In this document: in pieces, positions 47,895 to 61,618 of the stretch
Layout of the letters: the number at the start of each line of letters is the position of its first letter
Position numbering within the stretch: position 1 is the stretch's first letter
Source: Heterobasidion occidentale
Taxonomy: Eukaryota > Basidiomycota > Agaricomycetes > Russulales > Bondarzewiaceae
Direction of reading: 5' to 3'
Assembly: GCA_039111635.1 (NCBI GenBank)
Contig: JBCAQO010000001.1
Coordinates: 372,001 to 436,000 of the forward strand
DNA length: 64,000 nucleotides
Notes under the pieces: model-generated
What the model saw: only the letters and a program-made list of their open reading frames with translations
What the model was told of the DNA's origin: nothing
Databases searched by the model: none
Made by a program: the position numbers and the translations under genes

Positions 47895-48243
47895 GGGCGT
47901 GTGTGGAAGAGTTCCAGCTGCGCGCACATCCCGCGCTTTTCCCTCAAATTCCTGTCCAAACACCCCGCAATTCCACACACGTTTCACCCAACCTCTTCAT
48001 TGCTACACAACCTACTCGGCACTCTAGCCTTTCTGTTTTTTTTCACGCGGAATTTCGACGGAAAAATACAAGGCGCTGTTCAGTGTTCGCAACCGAGGCG
48101 GTCTCTTTGTAGCCGTGGGAACCCTTTCGTAGTCCCCCATCAATAAGGGAATATCTGTACTATTACACATCACACAATGAAGGCACAACGACGACAGGCT
48201 CCCGTCCAGTCGGGGAGGTAAAGGAAAACGCGATCCAGGCGCG
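47895..48243 (-). other. Upstream region of the TPR gene / downstream of centrin is not included
   Basis: Short region between the start of the TPR gene and the end of the centrin gene, both on the minus strand. It should hold the centrin terminator and the TPR gene promoter; no clear TATA box. Confidence 0.4.
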
Positions 48244-48861
48244 CTATGCGTCGTCGGTCATGATAGCGAAGAACTCCTGCTCGTTGATCTCCCCGTCCTG
48301 GTCGAGATCAAACTCGTCGATCATCGCTTGTCTGTCGCAACAATCAGCGCACGGCCTTCAGACACAGTTAAACGGGACGGGGCGTACAGCTCGTCGTCCT
48401 CGAGTCGGTCGCCAATCTCTTTGGCCACGCGCCGCAGATTCCGCAGGCTGATCTTCCCCGTGTTGTCGTCGTCGAACAGCTGGAATGCGCGCCGGATCTC
48501 CTCCATCGGGTCGCGCGCCAGTATCCGTTCGCTCACTGCACGTCCAAGCGACGACGCATCGTCAACCACTGGTACCGAAAAGAGCACGGCATAACGCACT
48601 GATCTTCGCGAAGTCCTCAAACTCCATGAGCCCGTGGCCCGTCTTATCGTGGTCCCGGAGCACCTTCAGCACCTCCGCCTTCTTCAAGTCGAAACCGAGC
48701 GCGCGCATGGCCACCTTCAGCTCGTGGTAGTCCACGCAGCCGTCCTTGTCCGTGTCGAACAGCTCGAACGCCTCCTTGATCTCCTGCTTTTGCTCCTCGC
48801 TGAGCTCGGGGCGCGCGTGCGTGCGGCGCTTGGCCTTCGTGGCAGCGGAGGAAGAGTACAT
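48244..48861 (-). CDS. CDC31: Centrin / caltractin (Cdc31 type)
   Basis: EF-hand calcium-binding protein of the spindle-pole body, also found in mRNA-export and DNA-repair complexes. Three exons (48600-48861, 48388-48535, 48244-48331) total 498 nt, 165 residues, the normal centrin length. EF-hand 1 reads [12 protein letters not shown] after the centrin signature [17 protein letters not shown]-hand 2 ([14 protein letters not shown]) is degenerate. EF-hand 3 is [12 protein letters not shown], and EF-hand 4 is [12 protein letters not shown] with the conserved ending FFAIMTDDA. The N-terminus is short and basic ([12 protein letters not shown]). It is divergent from the GH47 gene with a 440-bp shared upstream region. 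Confidence 0.95.
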
Positions 48862-49301
48862 CGTGGGGAGAGGATGGAGGGGGTTGGGAGCCACTGAAGG
48901 CACGAACGCGACGCGTCGAGACGCGCGGGATGCGTGGGAAGCGATTTCCCTTTAGAGGAACATCCCCACTTCACTCGCGCATTGCGCCGACAGCTTTCCT
49001 CAGTTCTCCCAGAAATATCGAGTTTGGTTTTGCGTGAACGCTGCATAGTATCTGAGAACGAGCCCCAGCGATAAGTAATTTATTGGGATGTATGTCGCAC
49101 TGCATCGTGTATGATTGCGGCTGTTTGGTGTTGATGACGTGGGAGGGATCCGAGCATGCCTGCTCCGGTGACGAGAGTACTGCGCGGGACGCTACAGCCA
49201 TCATAAATCTATCTATCTTCTTGACTGCGGTCGCCTCCTTGCATCTTACAGCCCGCAACCCTCGCTTGCCAAACACCCTCCCTTGCAATCCTGCCAGCAT
49301 C
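48862..49301. promoter_or_regulatory. Shared upstream region of centrin (-) and GH47 mannosidase (+)
   Basis: 440 bp between two divergent starts. About 45-60 nt before the centrin ATG lies ACGCGACGCGTCGAGACGCG, containing the palindrome ACGCGT (48911-48916) flanked by further ACGCG units. This matches the MluI cell-cycle box bound by MBF in other fungi. No TATA box is evident for either gene. Confidence 0.45.
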
Positions 49302-52300
49302 ATGGCAGAACAGCCCACGGGAACACGAAAGCGCAAGCAAGCCGCGACTGCTTCTTCAAACGTCGCCCGGGCAGACGAGGTGCACGCACGAGTTTCCCTG
49401 TCCTGTGAGTCGGGTGCCAGGATGACTGACTCGGAGCTGTAATGCAAAGATCGACGCTGCCAAGTCGGGCGCGCGCACCGCGTCTCTAGGCGGCATCGTC
49501 AGGCGCATACTATGGGCTACCGTGCTCTCTGCCGTCGCGTTCGCCGTCTACAAGGTGCGTCCCACCTTGCGCTGCCCGCCCTGGCAGAGCAGTCGCAGCT
49601 GTGCGCTGTGCGTCCGCGTGCTCATCCGCGTCTGCACAGAATTCACCCGCCGTGAGGCGCTACGCTGGCATCTGGCTCGGCGTACCGGACGACGCTGTAG
49701 AGCTGCATGGCACGCGCCGCGCCGATTTCATCGGGTTCGAGGCTGACGTCCCACGGCGAGACGCTGTCGTGGAAGCATTCAAGGTGCGTGCGCGCGGACT
49801 CTCATCCGAATAACGCGCCAAGCCTGCCTCTCTTGCCTCCACCCGCACCGGACCCCGCACCCTCGCGCCCACCCAGCACGCATGGTCCGCATACGGTGAG
49901 CCCCACGCTCCACGTCCCACGTGCAGAGAGCGCCGCCGGCTGACCGACGCCGACTCGCGGGCCGCAGAGCGTGACGCGATGGGTGCGGACGAGTACCACC
50001 CGATCAGCCGCAACGGCTCGGACCTGACGCCCGCGGGCGGCATCGGGTACACGGTCGTGGACTCGCTCGACACGATGCTCCTGATGGGGCTCGCCGACGA
50101 GTACGCGCGCGCGCGCGCGTGGGTCGCGACGAACATGACGCTCGAGCGCGACGCGAGCTTCAACACGTTCGAGGTGCGTGCGCGCATCCGCTGCTCCGCG
50201 CGTCCTAGCTGCAGCTCCCGTGCGCGTTTTTTTTTGCCTCACAGACGACGATACGCGTGCTGGGCGGCCTGTTGTCCGCGTACCACCTGTCTGGCGAGGA
50301 CGCGCTCTTCCTGGACAAGGCGAAGGAGCTCGCGGACCGCCTCCTGCCCGCGTTCGACACGCCGTCGGGGCTCCCGCTCTCGATGATCAACCTCGCGAAG
50401 CGCGAGGGCATCTCGGACAAGGACAACCAAGGGCTCGTGAGCACCGCCGAGGCGTCGACGCTGCAGCTTGAGTTCCGATACCTCGCGCACTTGACAGACG
50501 AGGATATCTATTGGAGGAAAGCTGAACGGGTGAGCTCTCTGTTTCTTTTCGTGATGGTGCTTTGAGTGTGCGATGTTGGAAATTGGGGTAGGTCATGGCG
50601 GTGATTCGAGCGGGCAGGATGCCTCCGGGTTTGGCCAGTATCTTCATGAAGTAAGTCAATCGTTCTGCCTGATCATGGTTGCAGCTCTGTCACCGTTCCT
50701 CACCGCTTTCATCATGACACGATAGCCCCAACGACGGCCGGTTCGTCACGTCCGCCATCCGCCTTGGCTCGCGAGGAGACTCATACTACGAATATCTGCT
50801 GTGAGTCGCATCCCTCTTTCTGTGTCTGGGCAGCTCCCATGTCGTACACCAGGAAACAGTACGTGCAGACCGTGCGTACCACGCCTCCTCTGCGTTCGCG
50901 CCCCGTGTGCGTGTTGAACTGACCGTGTTGATCACAGGATCTGACGGAGGGCGTGTACCGCGACGTGAGCAGCTCGTCCTTGTGCCTGGAGTACGAGCAG
51001 ACTGAACTGTGGCGGGAGTAGATGTACGACGACGCCGTGCAAGCGATCCACGATCACCTCATCCAGAAAAGCATGACCTCGGGGCTCACATACACCTCCG
51101 AGCTCATACCCGAGCGCGACCGCACAGGCCAGATGTACGTCCTCCTGCCCGCCCTCTCACGCTCATCTCCTCCCAACCCTCACCGTTCCGCACCCGTGCA
51201 CGCAGATCCTGGCGCCTGACCCCGAAGCAAGACTTCCTGGTCTGCTTCTTCGGCGGCACGCTGATGCTCGGCGCGACGCGCACGGGGGCCGTCGCGCACC
51301 CGGTCTCCGTCCCGCCGCGCGTGGAGGAGCTGTCCGAGACGGGCCGGCGCGACTGGCACACGGGCGTCGAGCTCATCCGGACGTGCATGAACACGCACGA
51401 CACGCAGACGTACGTCCCTGTGCTTTTCGAGCGATTTGTTTGCGCGTGTTGGTCGCTGACGGGCGAGTGCGCTGGGGGCGGGTTTGTAACCATCGTGCAG
51501 GGGCCTCGCGCCGGAGATTGCGTACTTTAGGATCCCGAGCGATGATGTGGGCTCTGTGCTGCCCAATGCACCGAGGGATTGGTACATCAAGGGTGCCCGG
51601 TGCGTACCATAATCCCTCGTTCGCGACCCCAATCTCGAACACATATTTCTGCGCAGACCAGGCGCATTTCCCCCGTACGATGCGCGCTACATCCTCCGGT
51701 AGGCCTTTTTTCAATGACATCGGCGGCATCACGCACCTTAACCCCACCGCTCTTCCCTCTCTCCCTCGACCATCGCAGGCCGGAGACCGTCGAGTCGCTC
51801 TTCGTCGCGTTCCGCCTGACGGGCGACCGGCGGTACCGCGAGTGGGGCTGGCGCATCTTCCAGTCGATCGAGACGCACTGCCGCATCCCGACGGGCGGGT
51901 ACGCCGCGATCGTGAACGTCGACGAGGTGCCGGTGCGGCACGAGGACAAGATGGAGACGTTCTTGATGGTGCGTCCGCCCGCGTCCTGTGCGCTTGGCTC
52001 TGGGGCGGTTCGCTGACGCTCGTGGCGGGCTGTAGAGCGAGACGCTGAAGTACCTGTTCCTCTTGTTTTCGGACGGGGACGTCATTCCGCTGGACAGTAC
52101 GTGACACGCCGTTTTTTCAATTTTTGTTGCAGCTGCCTGAGCTGATTTCGCTTCACTGCGCGCAGAATACGTGTTCAACACCGAGGTGCGTGGGGCGCCC
52201 GCTGTCGATGTGCTCGGAACGCTCGCTCACGGCCCCGTTGTTTCGTCAGGCCCACCCGCTGCCCATCTTCACGCCGACTATCAGGACCGGGTTTACTTGA
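49302..52300 (+). CDS. MNS1: ER mannosyl-oligosaccharide alpha-1,2-mannosidase, glycoside hydrolase family 47
   Basis: Trims alpha-1,2-mannose from N-glycans in the ER/early Golgi. Exon 1 starts MAEQPTGTRKRKQAATASSN. Exon 2 carries a single signal anchor (ILWATVLSAVAFAVY), giving a type II membrane protein. Catalytic-domain landmarks in order: FKHAWSAYERDAMGADEYHP (joined across small introns), GGIGYTVVDSLDTMLLMGL, STAEASTLQLEFRYLAHL, PNDGRFVTSAIRLGSRGDSY, YTSELIPERDRTG, WRLTPKQDFLVCFFGGTLML, RPETVESLFVAFRLTGDRRY, EDKMETFLMSETLKYLFLLF and the final NTEAHPLPIF with the calcium-binding Thr. The stop is at 52298-52300. At least a dozen introns, including one just before MYDDAVQAIHDHL that hides an in-frame stop if unspliced. 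Confidence 0.93.
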
Positions 52301-52651
52301 TTTACTGGCCTGCGCTCTCGATGTATCCTATTATCCACGCGTGCTCAGTGGCTGGAATGCAAAAAGGAAGGGCGCTTTCGCCTGCTTCCTAAGACCTCAC
52401 CGAGGTGCTATCGACCCCAGAAAACAAGCCTGTGCTCATGCGGAGGTATCGCAAGCAAAGCAAACATTAACCTCGCACTTCCTCGTTCACCCGCACGCAC
52501 GGTTTTCTCTCACAAAATACACGTTGATTATCCTGTTTATCTGCTAAAACGATACGTGCTACTCATAGACAAGCGTCCTCGGCGTGGGCATAATTAGTAC
52601 AAGGCATATTCCGTGGATTCCAGCTCTAACGATCGTGAGGAATGGATGGCC
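52301..52651. other. Convergent 3' region
   Basis: Between the stops of the mannosidase (+) and the hypothetical gene (-). The part around 52560-52600 is the sequence that also accompanies the decayed copy at 25.2 kb. Confidence 0.5.
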
Positions 52652-53350
52652 TCAGTCCTGCTTGGCGACGACCTGGGCGTACGAGGGGGCCTTCCTGCCC
52701 TCGCCCTCGCCCTCGCCGGACACGTACTCCCACGGCTCGTCGAGCTCACTGGCGTCGTCCATCGCGTCGTCCAGGGCGATAACCGACCGGATGTGCGGGA
52801 CGAGCTCAAAGTCGGCGTCTGCGTCAAAGCGCCCGTCAGCGGCGGCGGGGGCAGTCAGCGAGCCCCGGAAACAACACGCACCGCACCCCTGCTTCCTGTG
52901 CGCCTTCTTCGCAGGCCGCACGAGGTCCGCGAGCCGCACCTCCCGCGCCTCCTTCCGCGCCCACGCCGCGCCGAACACGCCGAACGCGATCTGCGCGCGC
53001 ACGAGGTCCACGTCGTCCGGCGCCGGGCGCGCCGCATCCCACTCGGCGTCGGCGCTGGGTACCAGTCCGCCCCCGCCCCCGCCCATGCCGCCGCGCTTCT
53101 CCCGCTCGGCCTTCACGTGCGGGATGTCGGCGTGGGCGTGGGCGTAGGCGTGGCCCTTGCGCCCCTTCGCGCGGTCGCCCGCCTTCTTCGCGCGCTGGCG
53201 CGCACGCTCGTGCTCGCGCCGGTCCTTGAGCGCGGACGCGGACAGCGCGGCGTCTGGGGTGTTGAGGACGGTGAGCGCGCGCGCTGCGCCGGTCGTGCCG
53301 TCGTCGGGAACGGCAGGAGAACGGGTGATTGGGTGGGTGAGGGTGGGCAT
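52652..53350 (-). CDS. Hypothetical protein, charged, single exon; source of the 24.8-kb pseudocopy
   Basis: Open frame of 232 residues from ATG 53350 (MPTLTHPITRSPAVPDDGTT) to the stop at 52652. The N-terminal third has a strongly basic region (KDRREHERARQRAKKAGDRA). It is followed by a His/Ala stretch, a Gly run (RGGMGGGGGGLVP), and a helical part (DDVDLVRAQIAFGVFGAAWA, REVRLADLVRPAKKAHRKQG). There is a Cys pair (GCGACC) and an acidic end with DADFELVPHIRSVIALDDAM and PWEYVSGEGEGEG. No domain is recognised. That a second, decayed copy retains the same blocks suggests it is or was a real gene. Confidence 0.7.
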   Translation of the reverse strand: MPTLTHPITRSPAVPDDGTTGAARALTVLNTPDAALSASALKDRREHERARQRAKKAGDRAKGRKGHAYAHAHADIPHVKAEREKRGGMGGGGGGLVPSADAEWDAARPAPDDVDLVRAQIAFGVFGAAWARKEAREVRLADLVRPAKKAHRKQGCGACCFRGSLTAPAAADGRFDADADFELVPHIRSVIALDDAMDDASELDEPWEYVSGEGEGEGRKAPSYAQVVAKQD

Positions 53351-54111
53351 GGGTGACACTGAGATTGGGTAGCTGGCAGAGAGAGTGTGTGGGCGAGAAG
53401 GCGGCGAGCGGGTGGGTATAAGAGCGGTGGGCGACGGGGCTGGTGGTGGGTATCACTAGAGTGAGACAGACGACCGAAGAAGGCGGTCGCGGTATTAAGT
53501 ATGCGATTATTGTGTGGTGCTGGTGGTAGTGGTGTTAGAGTAAGCGTGCGTCGCAGGAGAAGGCAAGGAGTTTAAAGGACCGGTCGGCTCGCATCAGGCG
53601 AAAGACCGCCCGCGCTGACTCGATGGGGCTATCGCCATCGCTGCGTCCCAATGGCGCTGTCGGCGCAGCCGGAGAGGTACACAGATAAGTCGGGCTGTCA
53701 CGAGATGAAGCAAAGAAAGGTTTCAAATGCGCACGATAAGGCGTTTGGGGGTGCTGGAGCGCTGACGCACTGCAGCGCAAGCGTCAAGGCCCTGCGACAC
53801 CGCGCCCGTTTGTCCGGATTTGGGGCGTTGCCATGTCGTGGCGCCCCCACGTTTCTCGACGCTCGCCGGCCAATGGCGAACGCACACGGCGCGACTCTGA
53901 CGTGCTATCCGTCGCTGCTTGCTGCATCCGTCGGTTGGGGCATCGCAGCCCCACAGCATCCTGCATACCCGTGTCTGCCCTTGTCATAGCGTCACATACA
54001 ACACGTGTCATCTTCAATTATCTCTGCAGAATACAACACAACTTCGGTAAATGTCTATGATCGGTAACTTCTCACTTTCGGGTCCCCCTCGCGTCCCGTT
54101 ATTTTTTGCAT
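53351..54111. other. Intergenic between hypothetical gene and enolase 3' end
   Basis: Upstream region of the minus-strand hypothetical gene, then enolase 3' flank. No supported gene. Confidence 0.45.
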
Positions 54112-55854
<1,743 letters not shown>

Positions 55855-56420
55855 CGATGGAGGAGATGGTGGTTGGAGAGGAAGAGGAAGGCGGCCGAAA
55901 AGTGCTGTATTTACGCCGCCAGGAACGGCTCTTTACCTTTCTCACGCTGATTATCGCAACCCCAAGCAGTAGCATGACCGCCATGACGTTCGCTCCAGCT
56001 CGTCCGAGGCCTGGAGGACCAGAGGCTCGTTGGCGCAGTGGTCATGGTCTAGCATCAGGGGAAAATAGCACTGCTTGCTTGCTTCTCTCATAAGGAACGT
56101 CACATTCACTCTCGGTTCATTATGGGCCTCGACCGGACCGAGGGAATCACCTGGACAGTAGGTCTGGATTTTCACAAGGAACGAGACAGGCACTCACAAA
56201 CTACAGCGTCGCGAAAAGATGGACAAAATATTGAGCTGACCATCGTCATTGAACTCAAGTGCACTCATGGTCGATGGATTCTGAGCGAGGAGACCGCGAG
56301 TGCAAATCGTTCGACGGTGTAGAATGATGCGAGATTAATTTCGTGAAACGCAAGCCAAAGCAATCGGAGGCGACGAGCTCATGGATGGAAGCGATCTAAC
56401 GCCGACGAGTTGGAAGGCGG
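55855..56420. other. Enolase upstream region and NOG2 3' flank
   Basis: The first 50 bases form a CT-rich leader on the enolase strand. No gene supported in the rest. Confidence 0.5.
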
Positions 56421-58737
56421 TCATTGCTTCCGTCGCCGCTTCACCTCTGCCTCTCCCTTCTTGCCCTGCAGCGATTTCAAGAGTGCTGCTTTGCTCCGAT
56501 TCTTGTTCTTGACGTTTGCAGTCGTGTAGAAGTTCGCGGCTTTTTTCTAGTATACGTTGAGATTAGCAATCGAATCATAGATGTTTGGCTCTTGTGCGCA
56601 CCTTGTTAGTCTTCATGCGAGACTCCTTTTGTGGGGACGGATCGGCTCCTTCCTGCTCCTCAGGATCTTCATCGGATCAGTGGATATTAGCGGCTTGGCC
56701 TAGCAATGCAGCTGATGTCGACAAGACTAACCTTGTATAGGTTCTGAGCTAGAGGCCCCCTCTAAACTCGCCGGACGGCATCCTCAGTAAAGACATCCCC
56801 CCAGGCCAGATCTTCCTCTGATTCGTCGTCTTCACTGGGCACTGCTTCTTCATCGCCATCCTCGACCTCAGCCTCAACATCCCCTTCAGTCGCGGTGACC
56901 TCTAGAGGTCTCGCGTCCTCCCCAACGAAAGTGTTTTTCTGCATGATCGAGCCCAAGTTTTGCTTCACTCCTGGCACAGCATCGCCGTCCGTGGCGCGCT
57001 CCTTTCCTTTACCCTTTTTGCCGAACTTGGCGGCTTTGGCCTCCTTCTCATTCAACTCTTCCGGCCGCTCCGGTGGGGCGACGAAGTAGGGTATGCGGCC
57101 ACGCACCCAATCACTGAGCAAGACTTTCGCGACGCCCTCGCGATCCGGTTCGCCGCCCTTGAGCAGCCGGCCCTTCATTCTGGCGAGCTTATCGAGAAGC
57201 TCCTCGGCCTCCCATCCACGAGTTTGATCATCTGGATCTGGTAACGAAATGTCGTAGGTTCTCGCGAGGTACAGAGGCTTGATGCGGGTGAGGAGTGCGG
57301 GTATATGTTCTGAAGGGGACGGGAGGGCTTCCACGCGCAACACGCCTTTGAGGACGACCGCGGTTTGCGAGTCGTTTGCAGACGCGGGGACAATACCAGG
57401 ACAGTCTATAAGATAGATTCGACGCGTGAGCGTGATGTACTGCCAGACCTGCCAAACCAATCAGTCTTTTGCAAAATCCCATCCAGGGTGAAGTATGGAC
57501 ATACCTTGGTCTCTCCAGGTACTGGGGCGACACGGCATACCTTGCCGCTTTTGAGGGTATTGATTACACTACTTTTGCCAACATTAGGATAGCCGATAAA
57601 TCCAACAGATATCTGTTTTTTGTCCGAATGCAATTGTGAGAACTGACGAAGCAGCTGGATAAGAGACCCTTTCCGAAGGAGTGGTTCGGCGAGGCGTGGA
57701 AGGCGATGGTAGGATATTTAGGTGTGAGGTGTTGAATGTAGCGTGCCTACGAAGATCGGGGGGTTCAGCGCAAGATGATTGGAGCCAAGTGGGTTACTCA
57801 CCGTTACCCAGTTTGGCACCAAATCGCACTTGTTGATCACTAGCACCACCTGCTTGTGCGCCTTCTCCTTTTTGATGTAGTCTAGCACACTTTGACACAT
57901 AGTTCCGAGGGGGTCTCGCGCGTCGAGAATATGGAGGACCACGTCTGAAGAATCGATGACCTTGTAAAGCTCGCCATAAATTCGTCGAGAGGTTCCTTTC
58001 GAATAGATCGGCTCTATGTAATCCGCATGTGTTTGGTCTGATTGGGCAATTCCCTCTCCTGACTCGGCAGCCATTTCTGCGACAACTGCAGCCTCCTCAG
58101 CCACGTCTGCTGCTGCGGAGCCTAGCTTCCCCAGTTCTTCGAAAGTACCGACCTCGATGCGCGGCCGTTTGCGCTGAGCCTTTGGTCCGAAAGTATCGCG
58201 GAATGTCTCTGTTTCGACGATGTGCGAGCGCTTTGTGATGTTCGCCCTTCAGTGATCGATGAGTGAGCAAAAGTAAAGGCGATCATACCTTCCGGAGATT
58301 CGGATTGGCAGCATCATCTAAGAGCTGCATAGGAAGCTTGTTTCGTCGAAGAAGAACAGAGTAAGGGTCATTCTGCTTCGCATGCAGATTCGTTCGAAAA
58401 TGATCCAACGCGGACTGAGAGATGACTCGAGTATTTCCTATTGTCCAGAAAATTAAGGCTTTTTAGTATGTACTATGACAAAGTCTTTGCAAGAACACGC
58501 ACCGAACCATCGTCGATCAGGCTGCACCCTGCCTGGCTTCGTTTCATCCTCTCCCTTCTGAAATGCGGCAGCCTCGATGATCTTCCCATCCTTATCCCTC
58601 ACGGCTTTGCCGCCCGACAGCATCTTCAAGCGCTTGACCGTCTTCGCATCTCGGTAGAAGTTCTCGCCCTTCACTTTCTTGAGGGAGACGGAGGAGCGAG
58701 CCTTCGAGTCTGAGCTCGGTTTCTTTGTTGGCGCCAT
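56421..58737 (-). CDS. NOG2: Nucleolar GTP-binding protein 2 (60S ribosome assembly GTPase)
   Basis: Circularly permuted GTPase of the YlqF/YRG family that acts on pre-60S particles in nucleolus and nucleoplasm. Start [20 protein letters not shown], then [20 protein letters not shown], typical of Nog2/NGP1. The G motifs come in permuted order: [21 protein letters not shown]4 [11 protein letters not shown], then G1 [15 protein letters not shown]2 region PGETKVWQYITL and G3 [11 protein letters not shown]. The C-terminal half includes [20 protein letters not shown] and an acidic tail ([16 protein letters not shown]). The end is basic ([20 protein letters not shown], then VKRRRKQ) with stop at 56421-56423. 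Length and order fit the family. Confidence 0.93.
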
Positions 58738-58794
58738 GACAAACCTGATTGAGAGGTGGGACGACAATCAAGATGAGAGGAACGATGTTCGAGT

Positions 58795-59145
58795 TCAAGA
58801 GGAACAAGGCGCACCAAGCGATGATATCTGCAGTCGAAGCGAAAGCGTTGGGAGCACTCAGCAGAAAATAGCAGAAAATGCAAATACAAGTAGTTCTCAC
58901 GCTTCCCCGGTTCCGTGCCGGGGCAACTCCTTCAACGGCTTTCAACGGGTTCTCGTCTTCACCTTCATATGGATGCAGTCTCTCAGCCTCCTGTTTCATT
59001 ACTTTTTCACCATCATGCATCCGTTTGACACTGATACAGCTCGGGCCTGCTAAAATCAACGCTTAGATGTTGAGCATCTCTACCGTTATGGCTGACCGTC
59101 AGCATAGCGGTCGCACTTGGTAGAAATGGAAGAGTAATCGTCCAT
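58795..59145 (-). CDS. Possible small gene upstream of NOG2
   Basis: Starts MDDYSSISTKCDRYAD at ATG 59145. A short intron (GTCAGC...TTTTAG) joins it to AGPSCISVKRMHDGEKVMKQ, then EAERLHPYEGEDENPLKAVE and PARNRGS, a charged, protein-like stretch ending at a GTGAGA donor. The next exon after CTGCAG gives a quick stop (58795) in the spliced frame. In another frame it gives a clean hydrophobic helix (DIIAWCALFLLNSNIVPLIL), which would make a tail-anchored protein if a base were missing. It lies head to tail with NOG2. No family recognised. Confidence 0.35.
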
Positions 59146-59714
59146 ATTACACTGCTCCAACGTTAATGACATGGGATTCTTAGCTTCCATCGAAGTCGTG
59201 AGATGCTAACCAGATACTCTGATTCATGGAAGCAGTTAACATCTTAGGCTACACATGAGAGGATAGCAACGCAGCACAGGTACGTGTCATGATCTCTACA
59301 AGAATGAGAAGCATCCTTCCGGTGAATGCTCCTGATATAAAGTGGATTGGCACTTATAACGATTCCTCGACTTGTTGCTACACTGCCACGGACATTTTTA
59401 CCAGGCGAACTCGTCGCTGTAGGGACTCGACAACTCGGCATGTTTCCTTCTCGTCTGAGGAATGGACTCATACCGATTCACAATCAGGTTGCTATTCTTT
59501 TTGCCTCGCTTATAATGATGCTGCGCGTGTCCAGCCTCCACATGAACTTCAGGCCCCTTTTGCCCTCGCTCATTTCTAGATCTATCCATTGTCTATCAAG
59601 TCTCTAGCATCTATGTCTCTGTATTTTCATCAGCATTCTAGCATCGTCAACATCTTCCAGCTGAACACTGTCGGAGTAGCGCCGCGGTCGCGCAGCACCA
59701 TTGCACTGGAACAG
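59146..59714. other. Divergent intergenic region upstream of the MFS gene
   Basis: Separates the small minus-strand gene from the transporter. Short frames only; a 5' exon of the transporter could lie here but none is convincing. Confidence 0.4.
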
Positions 59715-61618
59715 ATGACCGTAGACTTTCATGACAGTCCCGCTGGCGAGACATATGATTTCAACGCAGACTATCCCCTGGGTCCGTGGCGAGCACGGTG
59801 TACCGGTACGTGTCAGTCACACATCATTGCACTGATATTCAAAGTATGAAACGACCAGTGCTAGGCGCTTGGCTCGTTCAATCTTGTACCATGGGTGTAG
59901 TCAGTGTTTCTTTGGGAGGTGGACCGTTCTAGGCCGTTCTGACTTCCTATTACGACAGACCTTATCCTACGGCGTCTTTCAAGACTTCTACACAACTACG
60001 CATCTAAATAGTCACTCACCGGCAGTCATCAGCGTGATTGGTGGCACTCAAATATTTTTAGTCTTTGCACTAGGGCCCGTGAGCGGACGATTGTATGTTC
60101 TGCATCACACCCTCCGCGACGATTTATTTATGCTCGATCTCAAGGTTCGATTCTTGCTATACACGAATCGCGCTTACCTCCGGTTCTTTGCTCTACGTGC
60201 TGAGCTTTCTTATGCTCTCCTTTGTAGAGCCATCACAATGGTATCAGGTAAGAGACAGCATCATCCATGCGTCAGCCTCCTTGATCACGCCGGTCTCAGG
60301 CCTTCCTTGCTCAAGGTGTTGGTATGGGCTTAGGGGCCGGTCTTTTGTGCTTGCCATCCTATGCTGTAGCCGCTGACCACTTCAAATCACGACGAGCTCT
60401 GATAATGGTAAGCTGCCGGGCACAGAATGCAAGTCGAGCACGGCATTTAGCAGTCACTTTCAAAAATAGGGCATTGTCCAGTCTGGATCTGCTTTTGGAG
60501 GCGTTGTATTCTCCAGTACGAGCCTTCTGTCATTTCATCGGTCGTGATCTCATTCAGTGCGACTAGTAATCCTCAATCATTTGTTCCGCGGCCCATTCGC
60601 CGTCGGATTCGCATGGGGAACGAAGGACACGACTCTCATCGTTATGAATATTCTTATAGTGGGAAACATTCTCATATTCGTCCCCCTCGTCCTCCCCTGT
60701 TATCGCCTTCCCCACCATCTATCGCCACTATCAAAGATCCCCCTTTCCTGATCACGCTCGCCTGGGCCTTCGTGACCCTGATTGGATTGTATTTCCACTA
60801 TTTTACATCCAGACATTTGCAAGGATGAATGGACCTTATAATCTAGCATTCTATTCGCCGGCGATCCTGAACGCAGCTGGGATACTCGGATGCCTACTTC
60901 CACATCTAGCTGCGAACCAGATAGGGACACTACGTGTCCTCGTCCCAGTCACCATCATCAGCGGTGAGTAGTCAGCGAAATTGTTGAACGCCAGATTTTT
61001 GAATTAATATTTCTTTCCAGGCCTCATACAATTCGCAATATTTGGGTCTTCAAATGCCGTGGGTCTCATAATGTTTCTCCTAATGTAAGTTGTCTACTGT
61101 ATATGACTGGTCTCTGCTCAGAAGTAACGTCGATCCTAGTTTCGGCATGTTCTCTCGAGCCAGTGAGTGGCAACGGTGTTGATCAGTTCCTCAGCCCTTA
61201 CAATCGGAGATCCGCGTTCGTTGCAGCGATCACCTTGTATTTTCCCCTTATTCTTGACTTCAAGCCACAAGATGCCGACATAGGGTCAGTGGTTTTCCGT
61301 ATGTATAGGTTCACGGCGTTGAAACATATTCACCCCAAAAGGAAGCGTATATGGATAGGCTGCTTTCCATTAGGCGCTGCCGCTCTATTTGGGCCCCCCG
61401 TCACTGGTGCTATCATAGGATCCGGTTTTGCGTGGGCAAAGGGTATAGCCTTTGCTGCGGTATGTTGCAAGCCTTTTGGTGCTCCTTGTTTCTTCTGACG
61501 CTGCATTTCTCAGGTAATGACCTCTGTATCCTCGATTTTACTCGTTGCTGCGTGGTATTTCTATACCCTCCAGCAAGGAAGAAATGATACACCAGACAGA
61601 ACATCTAATAGGGTTTGA
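59715..61618 (+). CDS. Major facilitator transporter, monocarboxylate (SLC16-like) type
   Basis: Plasma-membrane transporter of the fungal monocarboxylate-permease group; substrate not predictable. Start MTVDFHDSPAGETYDFNADY is short and hydrophilic. Spliced exons then give VLGAWLVQSCTMGTLSYGVF, QDFYTTTHLNSHSPAVISVI, LVFALGPVSGRL, the G-rich helix AQGVGMGLGAGLLCLPSYAV, DHFKSRRALIM (the loop 2-3 R-rich MFS element), GFAWGTKDTTLIVMNILIVG, RMNGPYNLAFYSPAILNAAG and GLIQFAIFGSSNAVGLIMFL. The last exons read IGCFPLGAAALFGPPVTGAI and MTSVSSILLVAAWYFYTL with stop at 61616-61618. About twelve hydrophobic segments are expected. Exon limits between 61080 and 61330 are less certain. Confidence 0.82.

Noticed and set aside
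50930..51020. In-frame stop in the mannosidase gene
   Set aside because: It lies inside a normal intron (GTGAGC...GGGAGTAG); splicing joins VYRD to MYDDAVQ, matching the family.
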